Assembly: GCA_963815285.1 (NCBI GenBank)
Contig: CAWFGB010000004.1
Coordinates: 124,001 to 188,000, forward strand
Length of the DNA: 64,000 nt
From: JACCSI01 sp963815285
GTDB taxonomy: Bacteria > Acidobacteriota > Vicinamibacteria > Vicinamibacterales > UBA2999
Direction of reading: 5' to 3'
How positions within the stretch are numbered: the first letter of the stretch is position 1; every line of letters starts with the position of its first letter. Position numbers and translations under genes: made by a program. This document shows positions 1 to 9,379 of this stretch, in pieces. The notes beneath the pieces were generated by a model. It saw nothing but the letters and a program-made list of their open reading frames with translations, searched no databases and was not told where the DNA came from.

Positions 1-2314
1 GTGCAAACAGGACAGCGAGGATCAGTCCGATCGAAAGACCGAGCAACGTGAGACGCACCCCCTGCCCGACTACCAAATGCGTCATCGACCGCGGCGTTGC
101 GCCGAGCGCGAGGCGAATGCCGAGCTCACGGGTGCGTTCTGCCACTGCGTAGTTGAGCACGCCGTAGATGCCAATCGCTGCCAACAACAGCGACAGACTG
201 GCAAACAACATCAGCAGCAACGCCAGGAATCGCTCGGTCCCGACCGACCCGGACACGGTGCGGGAGAGAGGCTCCACGCCAAAGACAGCGAGCGCAGGGT
301 CGATGGAAGCAACTACTCCGCGCAGCGCCGATGCCAGATTGATCGGGTCTCCCGAGGCGCGAACCAGCAGAACGGCACCTCCACGCGGGGGTGCCTGAGC
401 AATGGGCGTGTAGGCGGCAATCGGCGTCGTCTTGCCAAGACCATGAACTTTCTCGTCGCCGATGACGCCAACGATGGTCCAGTTCACACCCCAGAAGCGG
501 AGCTGCTGCCCGAGGGGATCGCGATCGGCGAAGAGTCGACGAGCCGCAGTTTCGTTGAGAACGAGAACCGGTGCGGCCTCGGTCCCATCGCGTTCTTCGA
601 GGAACCGCCCGCGAATCAGCCTCACGCGCAACGAGCTGAAGTACCCCGGTGTGACGTGGCGCATCGACATCTCCGGCAGGTCCTGCGATTCCTGATCACG
701 CCCGACGATGACGAACGAGTTGGTGAAGCCGGGATTGAGCGGATGGCTCACGGCGATGGCCGCGTTCTCCACACCCGGGATGGCCCGGCTTCGTTCGAGC
801 AGCGCGGCGTGAAATCGATGGACGCCGACGATGTTCGGCCAGCGATCGGTTGCACTTGAATAACGAGCAGACGGCAACTGAAATTCGACCTTGAGAACTC
901 CAGAAGGATCGAAACCGGGATCTACCTGTTGCAATCGCCAGAAGCTCTTGATGAGCAACGCTGCACCAACCACGAGCACTACTGCCAAGGCGACTTCGCT
1001 GACCACCAGCGTGGCCCGAGTGACGCGGCTTGCCGGTCCACTCGTCGCGCCGCGAGCGTCGCCGGCATCGAGTGCCGACCGCAGGTCCTTTCGCCGGGAC
1101 TGTGCCAGCGGAATCGCGCCAAACACGAACGCCACGATCGCCGAGATGGCAACAGCAAGGCCGAGAACCCGCGCGTTGATGCCAACGAGCGCCAGACGCG
1201 GCACTTCGGGCGGCGCCAGCGTGATCAGCGCGCGTTGCAGCGCGAACGCCAGCGCGACGCCGAGCACGGTCGCAACCACGCTCAGAACCAGGTTCTCCAC
1301 CACGAACTGACGACCGAGCTTCGAGAGATCTGCACCAAGGGCAGTCCGGACCGCGACCTCACGCCGGCGCGCGGCGTTGCGCGCCAGCAGGAGGTTGGCC
1401 ACATTGGCGCACGTGATCAGGAGCACCACACCAACCGCCGCGAGCAACACCAGCAGCGGCGTCCGGGTCGCTCCGAAGATCACGCCGTTCAACGATTCCA
1501 AGTAGACACCGCGGGCTTTGTTCGAGTCGTAGGTCCGCTCGAGATCGGCGGCGATCGACGCCAGCTCCTCCTGCGCGGCGGCAATGGTGGCGCCCGGTGC
1601 GAGACGGCCAATCATCAGCAGCGGATGGGTGTCGCGCACCAGCCGCTTCGGGTCGGGCTGCAGCGGAACCCAGACGTCCACCGCACTTCGCGCATCGCGG
1701 TCGACGAACCCTCTGCTGTAGTCTGCCTGCCGCAGCACTTGCGTCACGCCGAAGTCGGCGCCGGATGCAACCACGCCAACTACTGAATGGGGACGCTCGT
1801 CGAGCCGTATCGTGCGACCCAACACACTGGGATCGCGTTGGAACGTACGCTCCCAAAGCGCCTCGCTGATCACCACCACCGCAGGCCCCCCTAACCGCTC
1901 GTCGTCTGCAGTGAACGTCCTGCCCAGCACTGGCGTGACGCCCATCAGCGGCAAAAACTCGCGCGTGACGATCAGCCCGGCCAGACGCACCGGGTCTCCG
2001 CGTTCAGGGGTTAGTGTCGCTTCGCCGGCGATGACTCCGGCAAAGGTATCGACGCGAGCGGCTCGTTGCTGGAAGTCGACGAAGTCCGGCCAGGCGCCCG
2101 GTTCGTGCGAGGTGCCCGTGTCGCGATCGGTCTCCCAGACCATGACGAGACGCTGTGCGTCGGGGAACGGGATCGGCCGGAACAGCACCCCATCGACGAC
2201 GCTGAAGATGGCGGAGGTGACGCCGATGCCGAGCGCGAGCGTCACGATGGCTGTGAAAGCGAAGCCGGGACTACGCATGAGCAAGCGGAGGGCATAGCGA
2301 AGGTCCTGGAGCAT
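1..2314 (-). CDS. ADOP-family MacB/FtsX-type permease, 3' end outside window
   Basis: Inner-membrane permease of the acidobacterial duplicated orphan permease family (TIGR03434), which carries two MacB_PCD-FtsX halves in one chain and usually no adjacent ATPase; the substrate is unknown. The minus strand read from the ATG at 2314 (start MLQDLRYALRLLMRSPGF) stays open for 771 codons to the window edge, so roughly the last 40 residues are missing. Visible are TM1 near residues 17-40, a first FtsX block containing ITCANVANLLLARN near residue 290, a mid-chain helix (VVSEVALAVVLVVGAALL), and the second FtsX block beginning LAAIGIYGVLNYAVAERT. The frame is open upstream of this ATG, but the start aligns with the other ADOPs in the window. 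No PadR gene is adjacent. It lies downstream of the decayed thrA on the same strand. Confidence 0.9.
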   Translation of the reverse strand, partial: MLQDLRYALRLLMRSPGFAFTAIVTLALGIGVTSAIFSVVDGVLFRPIPFPDAQRLVMVWETDRDTGTSHEPGAWPDFVDFQQRAARVDTFAGVIAGEATLTPERGDPVRLAGLIVTREFLPLMGVTPVLGRTFTADDERLGGPAVVVISEALWERTFQRDPSVLGRTIRLDERPHSVVGVVASGADFGVTQVLRQADYSRGFVDRDARSAVDVWVPLQPDPKRLVRDTHPLLMIGRLAPGATIAAAQEELASIAADLERTYDSNKARGVYLESLNGVIFGATRTPLLVLLAAVGVVLLITCANVANLLLARNAARRREVAVRTALGADLSKLGRQFVVENLVLSVVATVLGVALAFALQRALITLAPPEVPRLALVGINARVLGLAVAISAIVAFVFGAIPLAQSRRKDLRSALDAGDARGATSGPASRVTRATLVVSEVALAVVLVVGAALLIKSFWRLQQVDPGFDPSGVLKVEFQLPSARYSSATDRWPNIVGVHRFHAALLERSRAIPGVENAAIAVSHPLNPGFTNSFVIVGRDQESQDLPEMSMRHVTPGYFSSLRVRLIRGRFLEERDGTEAAPVLVLNETAARRLFADRDPLGQQLRFWGVNWTIVGVIGDEKVHGLGKTTPIAAYTPIAQAPPRGGAVLLVRASGDPINLASALRGVVASIDPALAVFGVEPLSRTVSGSVGTERFLALLLMLFASLSLLLAAIGIYGVLNYAVAERTRELGIRLALGATPRSMTHLVVGQGVRLTLLGLSIGLILAVLFA

Positions 2315-2401
2315 GCTGGATAAGATGGGCTGAGCTGCGTAAAGGTTGCCGAGCGGATACGAGCGGTGATTTCCGGACCTTCCCCAAGATCGATGTCGAT
2401 A

Positions 2402-2464
2402 CCCAAGACGATAAGCCGCATTAGCGGCCTCCTCGGTCGACCTAAGAATGATTCTCGGACTCAG
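2402..2464 (+). repeat. Dispersed repeat A, copy 1
   Basis: About 62 bp that recurs with roughly 85-90% identity and in the same orientation at 4855-4916. Shorter relatives are at 9033-9059 and 27838-27869. The core is a small palindrome, GCCGC-ATTA-GCGGC (2415-2428), preceded by ACGATAA and followed by CTCCTCGGTC. This copy sits about 8 bp beyond the thrA remnant's stop codon. On the minus strand it reads as an open peptide containing TEEAANAAYRL, which may be coincidental. Origin unknown. Confidence 0.75.
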
Positions 2465-2471
2465 CAGGTTC

Positions 2472-4838
2472 TCATAGCTTCGCGCCGAGGTAGGCGCACA
2501 CGCGCAGGACGTCCGCAAACACCCCCGCCGCCGTGACCGCGGGACCCGCCCCAGGGCCCTGAATCACAAGCGGATTGCGATCGTAGCGCCCTGTGACAAA
2601 CCGTACGCTGTTGTCCGTGAAGTTGATGTTCGCGAAGGCATGCGTGGGATCGACTTCGACCAACCCCACGGATGCGGACTGCGTCGCGGCGTTGAGGGCG
2701 CCCACGTAGCGCAAGACGTGGTTTTTGGCGCGTGCCGACGCCAGCCGCTCATGCATGGGCCCGTCCAGATCACTTGCGCTCGCCAGAAACGCCTCGCGGG
2801 AACAGTGCTGCAGATGGCCGGGCACCAAACCCTCGAGCGCGACGTCGCTCAGTTCAAGCGTCAGTCCCATCTCCCGGCCGAGGATGATCAGCTTGCGCGC
2901 CACGTCGATGCCCGACAAGTCGTCTCGCGGATCCGGTTCGGTGTAGCCCTGCTGTACGGCGTCCAGCAGCAGCGTCGAGAACGGCTGCCCGCCATCCCAC
3001 ACGTTGAACAGATAGGAACAATGTCCCCGAGAGAATGCCGTCAATGTGCGTGATGGTGTCGCCGGTCTCGCGCAGATCGCGTAGCGTGTGAATCACCGGC
3101 AGCGCCGCACCGACGGTGGTTTCGTAGAGATAGTGCGCTCCGCCCTGCCGCGCGCGTCCCGAATCTCGCGATACGAACTCAGCTTCGCGCTGTTGGCCTT
3201 CTTGTTCGGCGTGACGACATGGATGCCCGACCGTAGCCAGCGCGGATAATGCGTGCTCAGTTCTGCGCTCGCCGTGCAATCGACGATCATGGCATGCGGC
3301 AGATGATCGGCCCGGACGTGTGCTTCGAAGGCCTCGAGGTCGTTGCCGAGTGCCGCCGCTGCCAACTCCTCTCGCCAGCCTGACAGCGCAATCTGCGGGT
3401 CTTTCAACGCCAGCCGCTCGCGATTCATGATCGCGCGCACCCGCAGATCGAGGTTGAACTCAAGGCGAAATCGCGCGGTCTCCGACGCGAGCTGATCGAG
3501 CAAGGCGCACCCCACGAGACCGGGGCCGATGACGCCAATCGAGAGGTGTGCGGCGACAGATAGAACCGCGAATGCACCGAGCGGAGCGCCCGGCTTTCGT
3601 CATGCGCATCGATGACGACAGAGATGTTGCGCTCCGACGCACCCTGCGCGATGGCGCGAATGTTGACGCCGGAATTGCCGAGCGCGCTGAACACCTTTGC
3701 GGCGATGCCAGGCGTACCGGCCATGCCATCACCGACGACGGCGAGCACACTGCACTCGGGGACCGCGTTGACGCTGTGAATCTGTCCGTTGGCCAGCTCG
3801 CGATCGAACGCCTCGCACACGACGCGACGCGCCCGCTCGGATTGCGGCGCAGGTACCACAAAGCAGATCGAATGCTCGGAGCTGCCCTGCGAGATCAAGA
3901 TGACTGAGATGGCATGCTCGCGTAAGGCGGCGAACAGGCGCTCGGCGGTGCCAGGCACTCCGATCATGCCGGCGCCTTCGACGTTGATCAGCGCGACGCG
4001 GTCGATGCTCGAAATACCTTGACCGGTGGTTCTGGCGATCGAGTAGCGGAGATCAACGTCCCAGGCCTGTCCGCCGCGAACGTATTGCGAATCCACAACG
4101 GAATCTTTCCCGCCACCGCAGGCGCCATCGTTTGCGGATGAATCACTTTCGCGCCGAAGTACGCGAGCTCCATCGCTTCCTCGTACGAGAGCGCGTCAAT
4201 CACGCGCGCGTCCGGCACCAGCCGCGGATCGGCGCTGAGTACGCCATCGACATCGGTCCAGATATGCACTCCATCGGCATCGAGCAGGGCGCCGAAGATC
4301 GCGGCCGAGAAGTCGCTGCCGTTGCGACCCAAGGTGGTTTGAATGCCGTTGCTGTCGCGAGCGATGAAGCCGGTGATCACCAGCGTGAGCGGGGAGCCGC
4401 CGGGGAGGGTCCGTGCGAGCCTCGCCCGCGATTCGGGCCATCGCACGCTGGGACCGAGCGGTCCCCATTCGACTTCGAGGACGTTCCGGGCATCCACCCA
4501 CACGACATCGCCGTTGGCGGAAGGACGCGTGCGCAGGTAGCGAGCGAACACGCGGGTCGACCAGATCTCGCCAACCCCCGCGACAATGTCGCGCAGTGCC
4601 GCCGGCGCCTCGCCGATTCGGCGAACGGTTTGCAGCAATCCACCGAGTTCGTCGCAGTCGACGTCCAATTCGGCGCGATACGCCTCGGCGCCGGTGGAGT
4701 CGAGCAGCGCGCCGGCGATGTCCACGTGGCGCTGGCGTAGTGCGGCCAGATCGTCGGCAATCGGCTGCCGCCGTTCCGCAGTGTTGACCAGTTGCAGGAG
4801 CGCATCGGTGACACCGCCGCACGCCGAGAGGACCACTG
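2472..4838 (-). pseudogene. thrA: Decayed bifunctional aspartokinase / homoserine dehydrogenase
   Basis: Remnant of ThrA, the cytoplasmic fusion enzyme that phosphorylates aspartate and reduces aspartate semialdehyde to homoserine in threonine/methionine synthesis. Homology starts at VVLSACGGVTDALL (about 4836), so the kinase N-terminus with KFGGTS (roughly 40 residues) is absent, and an in-frame stop lies just upstream. The kinase motif GRNGSDFSAA and EAMELAYFGAKVIHP follow. The reading frame breaks near 4018 (after SPEPPVK, before GISSIDRVAL), near 3545 (before the NAD-loop SIGVIGPGLVG), near 3155 and near 3021. The dehydrogenase part shows VDCTASAEL, VTPNKKAN, YTEPDPRDDLSGIDVARK and the C-terminal TAAGVFADVLR. 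Four frameshifts plus 5' loss in a stretch whose neighbours are intact argue for real decay rather than base-calling noise. It is bracketed by repeat A copies. Confidence 0.9.
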
Positions 4839-4854
4839 CCGCGCGCGTTCAGTG

Positions 4855-4916
4855 CCCAAGACGATCAGCAGTATTAGCGGCCCCCTCGGTCAACCTAAGG
4901 ATGATTCTCGACTCAG
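4855..4916 (+). repeat. Dispersed repeat A, copy 2
   Basis: Second long copy of repeat A, in the same orientation as the one at 2402-2464, with a one-base gap near its end. The palindromic core is degraded here (GCAGT-ATTA-GCGGC). It lies about 20 bp outside the first recognisable thrA codon, at the point where the missing thrA N-terminus would be, so the two long copies bracket the remnant as a direct repeat. Confidence 0.75.
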
Positions 4917-5033
4917 GATCAACCCGCCTAGGGTGCTGCGGCCGAGCAACGCGCTCTGCGGGCGGCGCACGAACTCGAGCTGGCGCCTGCCGAGCTGCGA
5001 CGAAGCCGCTTGACCGACCAGCTACGGATCCAC

Positions 5034-5062
5034 TTGACGATGTGACCAACGCTACCCATACT
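5034..5062 (+). promoter_or_regulatory. Candidate sigma-70-type promoter for the TonB receptor
   Basis: TTGACG (5034-5039) is followed after 17 bp by CATACT (5057-5062). It stands about 95 bp before the receptor ATG at 5159. The match is 5/6 and 4/6 to the E. coli consensus; no experimental support. Confidence 0.35.
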
Positions 5063-5158
5063 GCGGGCACTGTAGTTCGCGTCGAAGTTTTCCCGGCTGC
5101 AAAGTCCCGGGCTCGAACACTCGAACCTTGGAACTTTGTTTTGAGGAGGAGGTTCGGC

Positions 5159-8089
5159 ATGCACCGACGCATCTGGCTGCGCGGGCTGTTCCTCGTGTGC
5201 GCAGTGACGGTGGCGACCGTCGCGTACGCGCAGGGCACGACCGGCAGCGTGAACGGGACCGTCGCAGACAACTCCGGCGCCGTCCTTCCCGGCGTCACCA
5301 TCACCGCAACGAGTCCTGCGCTGATGGGCGCGCAGACCACCGTCAGTAACGAGCAGGGGCAGTACCGCTTTCCAACGCTGCCGCCTGGCACCTATCGGCT
5401 CGAGTATCAGTTGCCCGGATTTTCGACCGTAGTACGCGACCAGATCGTGGTGCAGATCACTTTCACGGCGACGGTCAACGTGCAGCTCCAGGTGGCCTCG
5501 CTCAACGAAACCGTGACCGTCACCGGCGCGTCCCCGGTGGTCGATACACAGAACACGCAGATCCAAACCAACTTCACGCAGGAGATGATCAAGAGCCTGC
5601 CGAACGCGCGTGACATCTGGTCGCTCATCGCGGTCGCGCCCGGCACGACGATGAGCTCGTTCGACGTTGGCGGCTCGCGCGCGGGCACGCAGACCGGCTA
5701 CTCGGCCTACGGACGCGGCGATCAGGTGAGGGTGCAGGTTGACGGCGCCAATTCGACGGAGGACACCGGCGGCACCGGCTACTTCAACTACGGTGCATTT
5801 GAAGAGGTGTCGATCGGCACCGATTCCAACGATGCGTCGATGCCGACACCAGGCGTGCAGATCAACGCCGTCGTGAAGTCCGGCGGCAACCAGTTCCGCG
5901 GCGATTTGTATGTCGACTTCCAGGACGCGAAGATGCAAGGCGAAAACGTGAGCGACGAGCAGCGCCAGAAGGGGCTCGGTGAGGGCACGCGCATCACCCG
6001 CTACTACGATCCCAACCTCGGCATCGGCGGACCGATCAAACGCGACAAGGTGTGGTACTTCGTCTCGCTCCGCAAGCAGTACAGCGGTTCCAACATCGGT
6101 GGGTTCCCGGTCGAGGATCCCGGCACCTTCGAGTTCCAGAGCCAGCTCGAAAACATCACCGAGAAGACGACCTACCAGCTGTCGCAGAATAACAAGCTGT
6201 CGCAGTTCATGGAGCTGAGACGCAAGCTGCAACCGAGCCGCGACGCCTCGAGCACCCGCTATCTCGACGCGGTGTATAAGCAGGAGAGCATTTCGAGCTA
6301 CGGCACCGTCGAATGGAATTCAGTCGTCAGCCCGGCGTTCTTCATGAACTCGCGCTTCTCGTCATGGGGGTATAACTGGCCGAATTACGCGTACGGTCCT
6401 GATGGGAATCTGGGCGAGAACGTACAGCCGCGCCGCACCGAGCGGCTGACCGGCAACGTGACCGGCGGGGCACGTGAAGATAAGACGTACCGCCGGCGTT
6501 TCCAGATCGACTGGAGCGGTACCTACTTCAAGGACGAGTTCCTCTCCAGCGGCCACACGATTCGTGTTGGATTCACGAGCGAGCAGGAGACCCAGCGCGA
6601 CCTCGATCACGGCTTCGTCGATGAGTACACCGCGATGTACGACAGCGCGAGCGGCCAGGGCGACTTCTTCCGGCCGTGGCGCGTGCAGATCGGGAACACT
6701 GCGCGTGAAGCCACCGACAACCTGCGGCACATGGGCGCGTTTATCCAGGACCAGATCGTGGTCAGTCCCAAGCTCACGCTCAACGCAGGCTTCCGGTGGG
6801 ATTATTACCACGTCTATTACCCGGACCAGGCGATTCGCGAATCGCGTTTCCGCGATTTCTTCTACGCCGGCGCGCCGCTGCCGAACGGCTACAGCGTCCC
6901 GGCATCGTTCCCCGACTTCAACGTGCCAGGCCGCGATGTGGTGCTGAAGTTCCCGTCAGGGTTTGCGCCGCGCTTCGGTGTGGCATACGACCTGGCCGGC
7001 GATGGCAAGACGGTGCTGAAAGCCAACTGGGGCCGCTACAAATCGAACCCGGGCCCGCAGGGCTTCGTCAACCCGATCCAGAGCCAGACTGTCACGTTCG
7101 AATGGCTCGACTGCCGCAACGCCGCCGCGACTCCCATTGCGTGCGCGGCCGGACAACGCGGGGACGGGCGTTTCGATGCGAATGAATTTGGCGCGTTCGT
7201 CAGCAGCGCCGGCGGGTCGTTCAACACCATCGATCCCGACCTGAAACAGGAATACACCGACGACCTCTCGTTCTTCGTCGAGCGCGAGTTGATCGCCAAC
7301 CTCGGCGTGCGTGCCGGCTACGTGAAGAAGATCGGCAAGAACAACTGGCAGGAGGTGCAGGTCGGCCGCAGCTACGCCGGCTACAGCGATACGCGCACCT
7401 TCAACGATCCGGGTCCTGACGGCATTGCCGGCAACGTCGACGACGGCGGCCCGTTTATCGCGTATGACTATCCCGCGGGCGTCACGATTCCGGCGAGCCG
7501 CACCGATCTTCGCAACCAGCCGCTCATCGAATCCTGGGACCAGAATCTCGACCTGACGATCAACAAGCGCCTGTCGAATCGCTGGTCGTTGCTCTCGAGC
7601 TTCCTGTACAACTGGGATCATGGTGTTGACGCGCCGCAAACGCCGAACGGCGAGCGATTCAAAGAGAAGGACCTGACGAATTGGGCCTTCAAGCTCTTCG
7701 GCACCTACCAGGCGCCCTGGGGCATCACGGTCAACCCGGTGTTGCGCTATCAACAGGGCGTCAACCTTTCGCGCCTCGTCCAGGTCACCCTGCGTACCGG
7801 CACGCTGGACTACGAAGCGGAGATCGAAGGCGACTATCGCAGCGAGAACGTCGCCATCTTCGACATCGCGTTGGAAAAGCGGTTACCGCTGGGGAGCCGC
7901 CGCAGCGTCGATTTGTTCTTCGCCGCATTCAACGCCCTCAACAACAACGCGGCGACTGGGCAGGACGAGATTGTCGGCGTCCGCAACGTGACGCTCGATG
8001 GAGTGCGGTACGATTACCCGCGCTTCCTGCGTCCGACCGGCGCGCTGCCGCCGCGCGTGTTCCGGCTCGGCGCCAAGCTGCTCTTTTAA
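5159..8089 (+). CDS. TonB-dependent receptor with carboxypeptidase-regulatory-like domain
   Basis: Outer-membrane receptor of the Oar/SusC-like type common in Acidobacteriota; it probably imports a large or scarce substrate using TonB energy, substrate unknown. The start is the ATG at 5159, preceded by GAGGAGGAGG at good spacing; the frame is open further upstream but lacks a signal sequence there. Order: signal peptide (MHRRIWLRGLFLVC... to AYAQ, residues ~1-24), carboxypeptidase-regulatory-like beta-sandwich (~25-110, with GTVADNSGAVLPGV and LPPGTYRLEY), plug (~120-250), then a long beta-barrel ending in the typical C-terminal phenylalanine (RLGAKLLF). Length 976 aa is normal for the family. 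It is monocistronic as far as can be seen. Confidence 0.92.
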   Translation: MHRRIWLRGLFLVCAVTVATVAYAQGTTGSVNGTVADNSGAVLPGVTITATSPALMGAQTTVSNEQGQYRFPTLPPGTYRLEYQLPGFSTVVRDQIVVQITFTATVNVQLQVASLNETVTVTGASPVVDTQNTQIQTNFTQEMIKSLPNARDIWSLIAVAPGTTMSSFDVGGSRAGTQTGYSAYGRGDQVRVQVDGANSTEDTGGTGYFNYGAFEEVSIGTDSNDASMPTPGVQINAVVKSGGNQFRGDLYVDFQDAKMQGENVSDEQRQKGLGEGTRITRYYDPNLGIGGPIKRDKVWYFVSLRKQYSGSNIGGFPVEDPGTFEFQSQLENITEKTTYQLSQNNKLSQFMELRRKLQPSRDASSTRYLDAVYKQESISSYGTVEWNSVVSPAFFMNSRFSSWGYNWPNYAYGPDGNLGENVQPRRTERLTGNVTGGAREDKTYRRRFQIDWSGTYFKDEFLSSGHTIRVGFTSEQETQRDLDHGFVDEYTAMYDSASGQGDFFRPWRVQIGNTAREATDNLRHMGAFIQDQIVVSPKLTLNAGFRWDYYHVYYPDQAIRESRFRDFFYAGAPLPNGYSVPASFPDFNVPGRDVVLKFPSGFAPRFGVAYDLAGDGKTVLKANWGRYKSNPGPQGFVNPIQSQTVTFEWLDCRNAAATPIACAAGQRGDGRFDANEFGAFVSSAGGSFNTIDPDLKQEYTDDLSFFVERELIANLGVRAGYVKKIGKNNWQEVQVGRSYAGYSDTRTFNDPGPDGIAGNVDDGGPFIAYDYPAGVTIPASRTDLRNQPLIESWDQNLDLTINKRLSNRWSLLSSFLYNWDHGVDAPQTPNGERFKEKDLTNWAFKLFGTYQAPWGITVNPVLRYQQGVNLSRLVQVTLRTGTLDYEAEIEGDYRSENVAIFDIALEKRLPLGSRRSVDLFFAAFNALNNNAATGQDEIVGVRNVTLDGVRYDYPRFLRPTGALPPRVFRLGAKLLF

Positions 8090-8110
8090 GGGCGGTCGGC
8101 GGGTGTGGCT

Positions 8111-8150
8111 GGTAGGGCAGGTGGGAATCTGGTTTCCCGCCTGGCCTACC
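8111..8150 (+). terminator. Long inverted repeat after TonB receptor
   Basis: GGTAGGGCAGGTGGGAA pairs almost perfectly with TTTCCCGCCTGGCCTACC across a 5-nt loop, about 20 bp after the receptor stop. No U-run follows directly, although a T-rich tract begins near 8211. It could be a terminator, an mRNA-stabilising hairpin or an intergenic repeat element. Confidence 0.4.
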
Positions 8151-8293
8151 GGTCGCCGCCGCTCACCTCACCAGCCTTACCGCCCTACCGCCCCACCCGC
8201 CCATTCAGACCTTTTTCTTTTGTTTAATTTGCGCTTCCACCCGCTGGTGCGATTGAGAGACGGAGCCGCTACCGCGATGAGGGCCTCGGCCCC

Positions 8294-8830
8294 CTACGCA
8301 CCTGTCAGGTAGCCGGAGACGGTGCAGCCGTACGAGCCCACGCCGACCAGGCCTGAGTTCAGGCTGATCCTCAGGCGGTGGCCGCCGGGAATGAACATGA
8401 CGGTTTGCTCGCTGATGGCCCAGAAAGTGGCCGAGCCCGCCTGGGTCTGGCTCGCCTTCAAGAAATCGATGCGCCCGACGATGACATCGGCGCTCGTGCG
8501 CAACTCCGCGATCACCACGAACGGTAAAGGCGTGGCGTCGTCGTGCCAGCCCTGGCACGCGACCCGTTGGATTTCGAGCAGCCCGCGCGCCGGCACGTCC
8601 GCGCTGACGAACTTGCAGAAGTTGCTGCCGGCCGGGCAATCGGCGGCCAGGTATGCCTGGTAGGGGGTCCGCGACGTCGTAGTCGCGGCGGCCTCGCGCT
8701 GCTGCGACTGAGCCCGTGCGTCGCCGGCGGCGAACAGCATGGCCACGAGAGCGCCGCACGTCACGGCGGCGGCGAGACGATGACGTGACGTCGTGTTGAT
8801 GGCGGAATGTAGCCTCGAATTCGTTGACAT
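8294..8830 (-). CDS. Small secreted protein of unknown function
   Basis: A 178-residue exported protein that I do not recognise. The ATG at 8830 has a good ribosome site (GGAGGAAC). A long n-region (MSTNSRLHSAINTTSRHR) leads into a hydrophobic segment (LAAAVTCGALVAMLFAAG) and a likely cleavage after ARAQ. The mature part has four cysteines (two close together in DCPAGSNFC, then VACQG and GCTVSG), which suggests disulphides in the periplasm, and alternating hydrophobic stretches typical of a small beta-sandwich. It converges on the TonB receptor; no operon partner. Confidence 0.75.
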   Translation of the reverse strand: MSTNSRLHSAINTTSRHRLAAAVTCGALVAMLFAAGDARAQSQQREAAATTTSRTPYQAYLAADCPAGSNFCKFVSADVPARGLLEIQRVACQGWHDDATPLPFVVIAELRTSADVIVGRIDFLKASQTQAGSATFWAISEQTVMFIPGGHRLRISLNSGLVGVGSYGCTVSGYLTGA

Positions 8831-9032
8831 GGGTTCCTCCGTTGCGTAAACGATGAATTGAGCAACGCGGACTCCCTTTGCGTGCGCGTCTACTTCAGAG
8901 ATCGAAAGCGCGCGCGAAAAGACGACACGCGTCCACAGGAATGCTGCAGTTCCGCGGTAGTGACGCGTGACTGGCTGAGGGATGTGACCAAGAGGAACGG
9001 CGAATCCAGCTAGCCGAGGACGACGCGGACAG

Positions 9033-9059
9033 GACGAGAAGCCGCATAGCGGCCTCGGT
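9033..9059 (+). repeat. Dispersed repeat A, short copy 3
   Basis: GACGAGAAGCCGCAT-AGCGGCCTCGGT matches the 5' half of repeat A, with one T missing from the loop of the GCCGC/GCGGC palindrome. It lies about 30 bp before the start of the truncated FAD oxidoreductase at 9092. Confidence 0.5.
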
Positions 9060-9091
9060 TCGCGGCATGGATGATAATCTGTCTTTGACGC

Positions 9092-9379
9092 ATGAGCTCA
9101 GCCGCCGGTCCCGCAACCGAAATTGATGTCGTTGCTATGGGCGGCGGGGTCGTGGGCCTTGCGGCCGCACTCGCCATCGCGCGTCGCGGTCATGGCGTGG
9201 CCTTGCTCGAACGCGAGCGCGGCTTCGGTCACGGCACCAGCACGCGCAACAGCGGCATCATCCATGCCGGCCTGTGTTATCTCGAAGGCACGCTCAAAGC
9301 AGCACTGTGCGTCGAGGGACGCGATCGCCTTCACGAGTTCTGTGAACTGGCAAACCTGGCGGACGAAACTCTTCAGTGA
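9092..9379 (+). pseudogene. N-terminal stump of FAD-dependent oxidoreductase (LhgO/DadA-like)
   Basis: The 95 residues match only the beginning of FAD-dependent oxidoreductases of the L-2-hydroxyglutarate oxidase/DadA superfamily, which are normally about 370-400 aa. The Rossmann motif is present (VAMGGGVVGLAAALAIARRG), then LLERE, STRNSGIIHAGLCY and KAALCVEGRDRL, as in the LhgO branch. Everything after the position where family members continue towards the substrate domain is gone, and the frame stops at 9379. Catalysis is not expected. Its TGA overlaps the GTG start of the methyltransferase (GTGA), so it may now act only as a translated leader. Repeat A copy 3 lies just upstream. Confidence 0.8.

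Noticed and set aside
77..1786. Long plus-strand open frames (77-859, 929-1786)
   Set aside because: They are antisense to an intact ADOP reading frame on the minus strand and have Arg/Gln-rich, motif-free products.
2402..4916. Integron cassette (attC sites around thrA)
   Set aside because: Repeat A lacks the GTTRRRY/RYYYAAC core pair of attC sites and no integrase is present.
4586..5158. Upstream in-frame extension of the first TonB receptor
   Set aside because: It overlaps the thrA remnant and lacks a signal peptide; the ATG at 5159 has a strong ribosome site and signal sequence.
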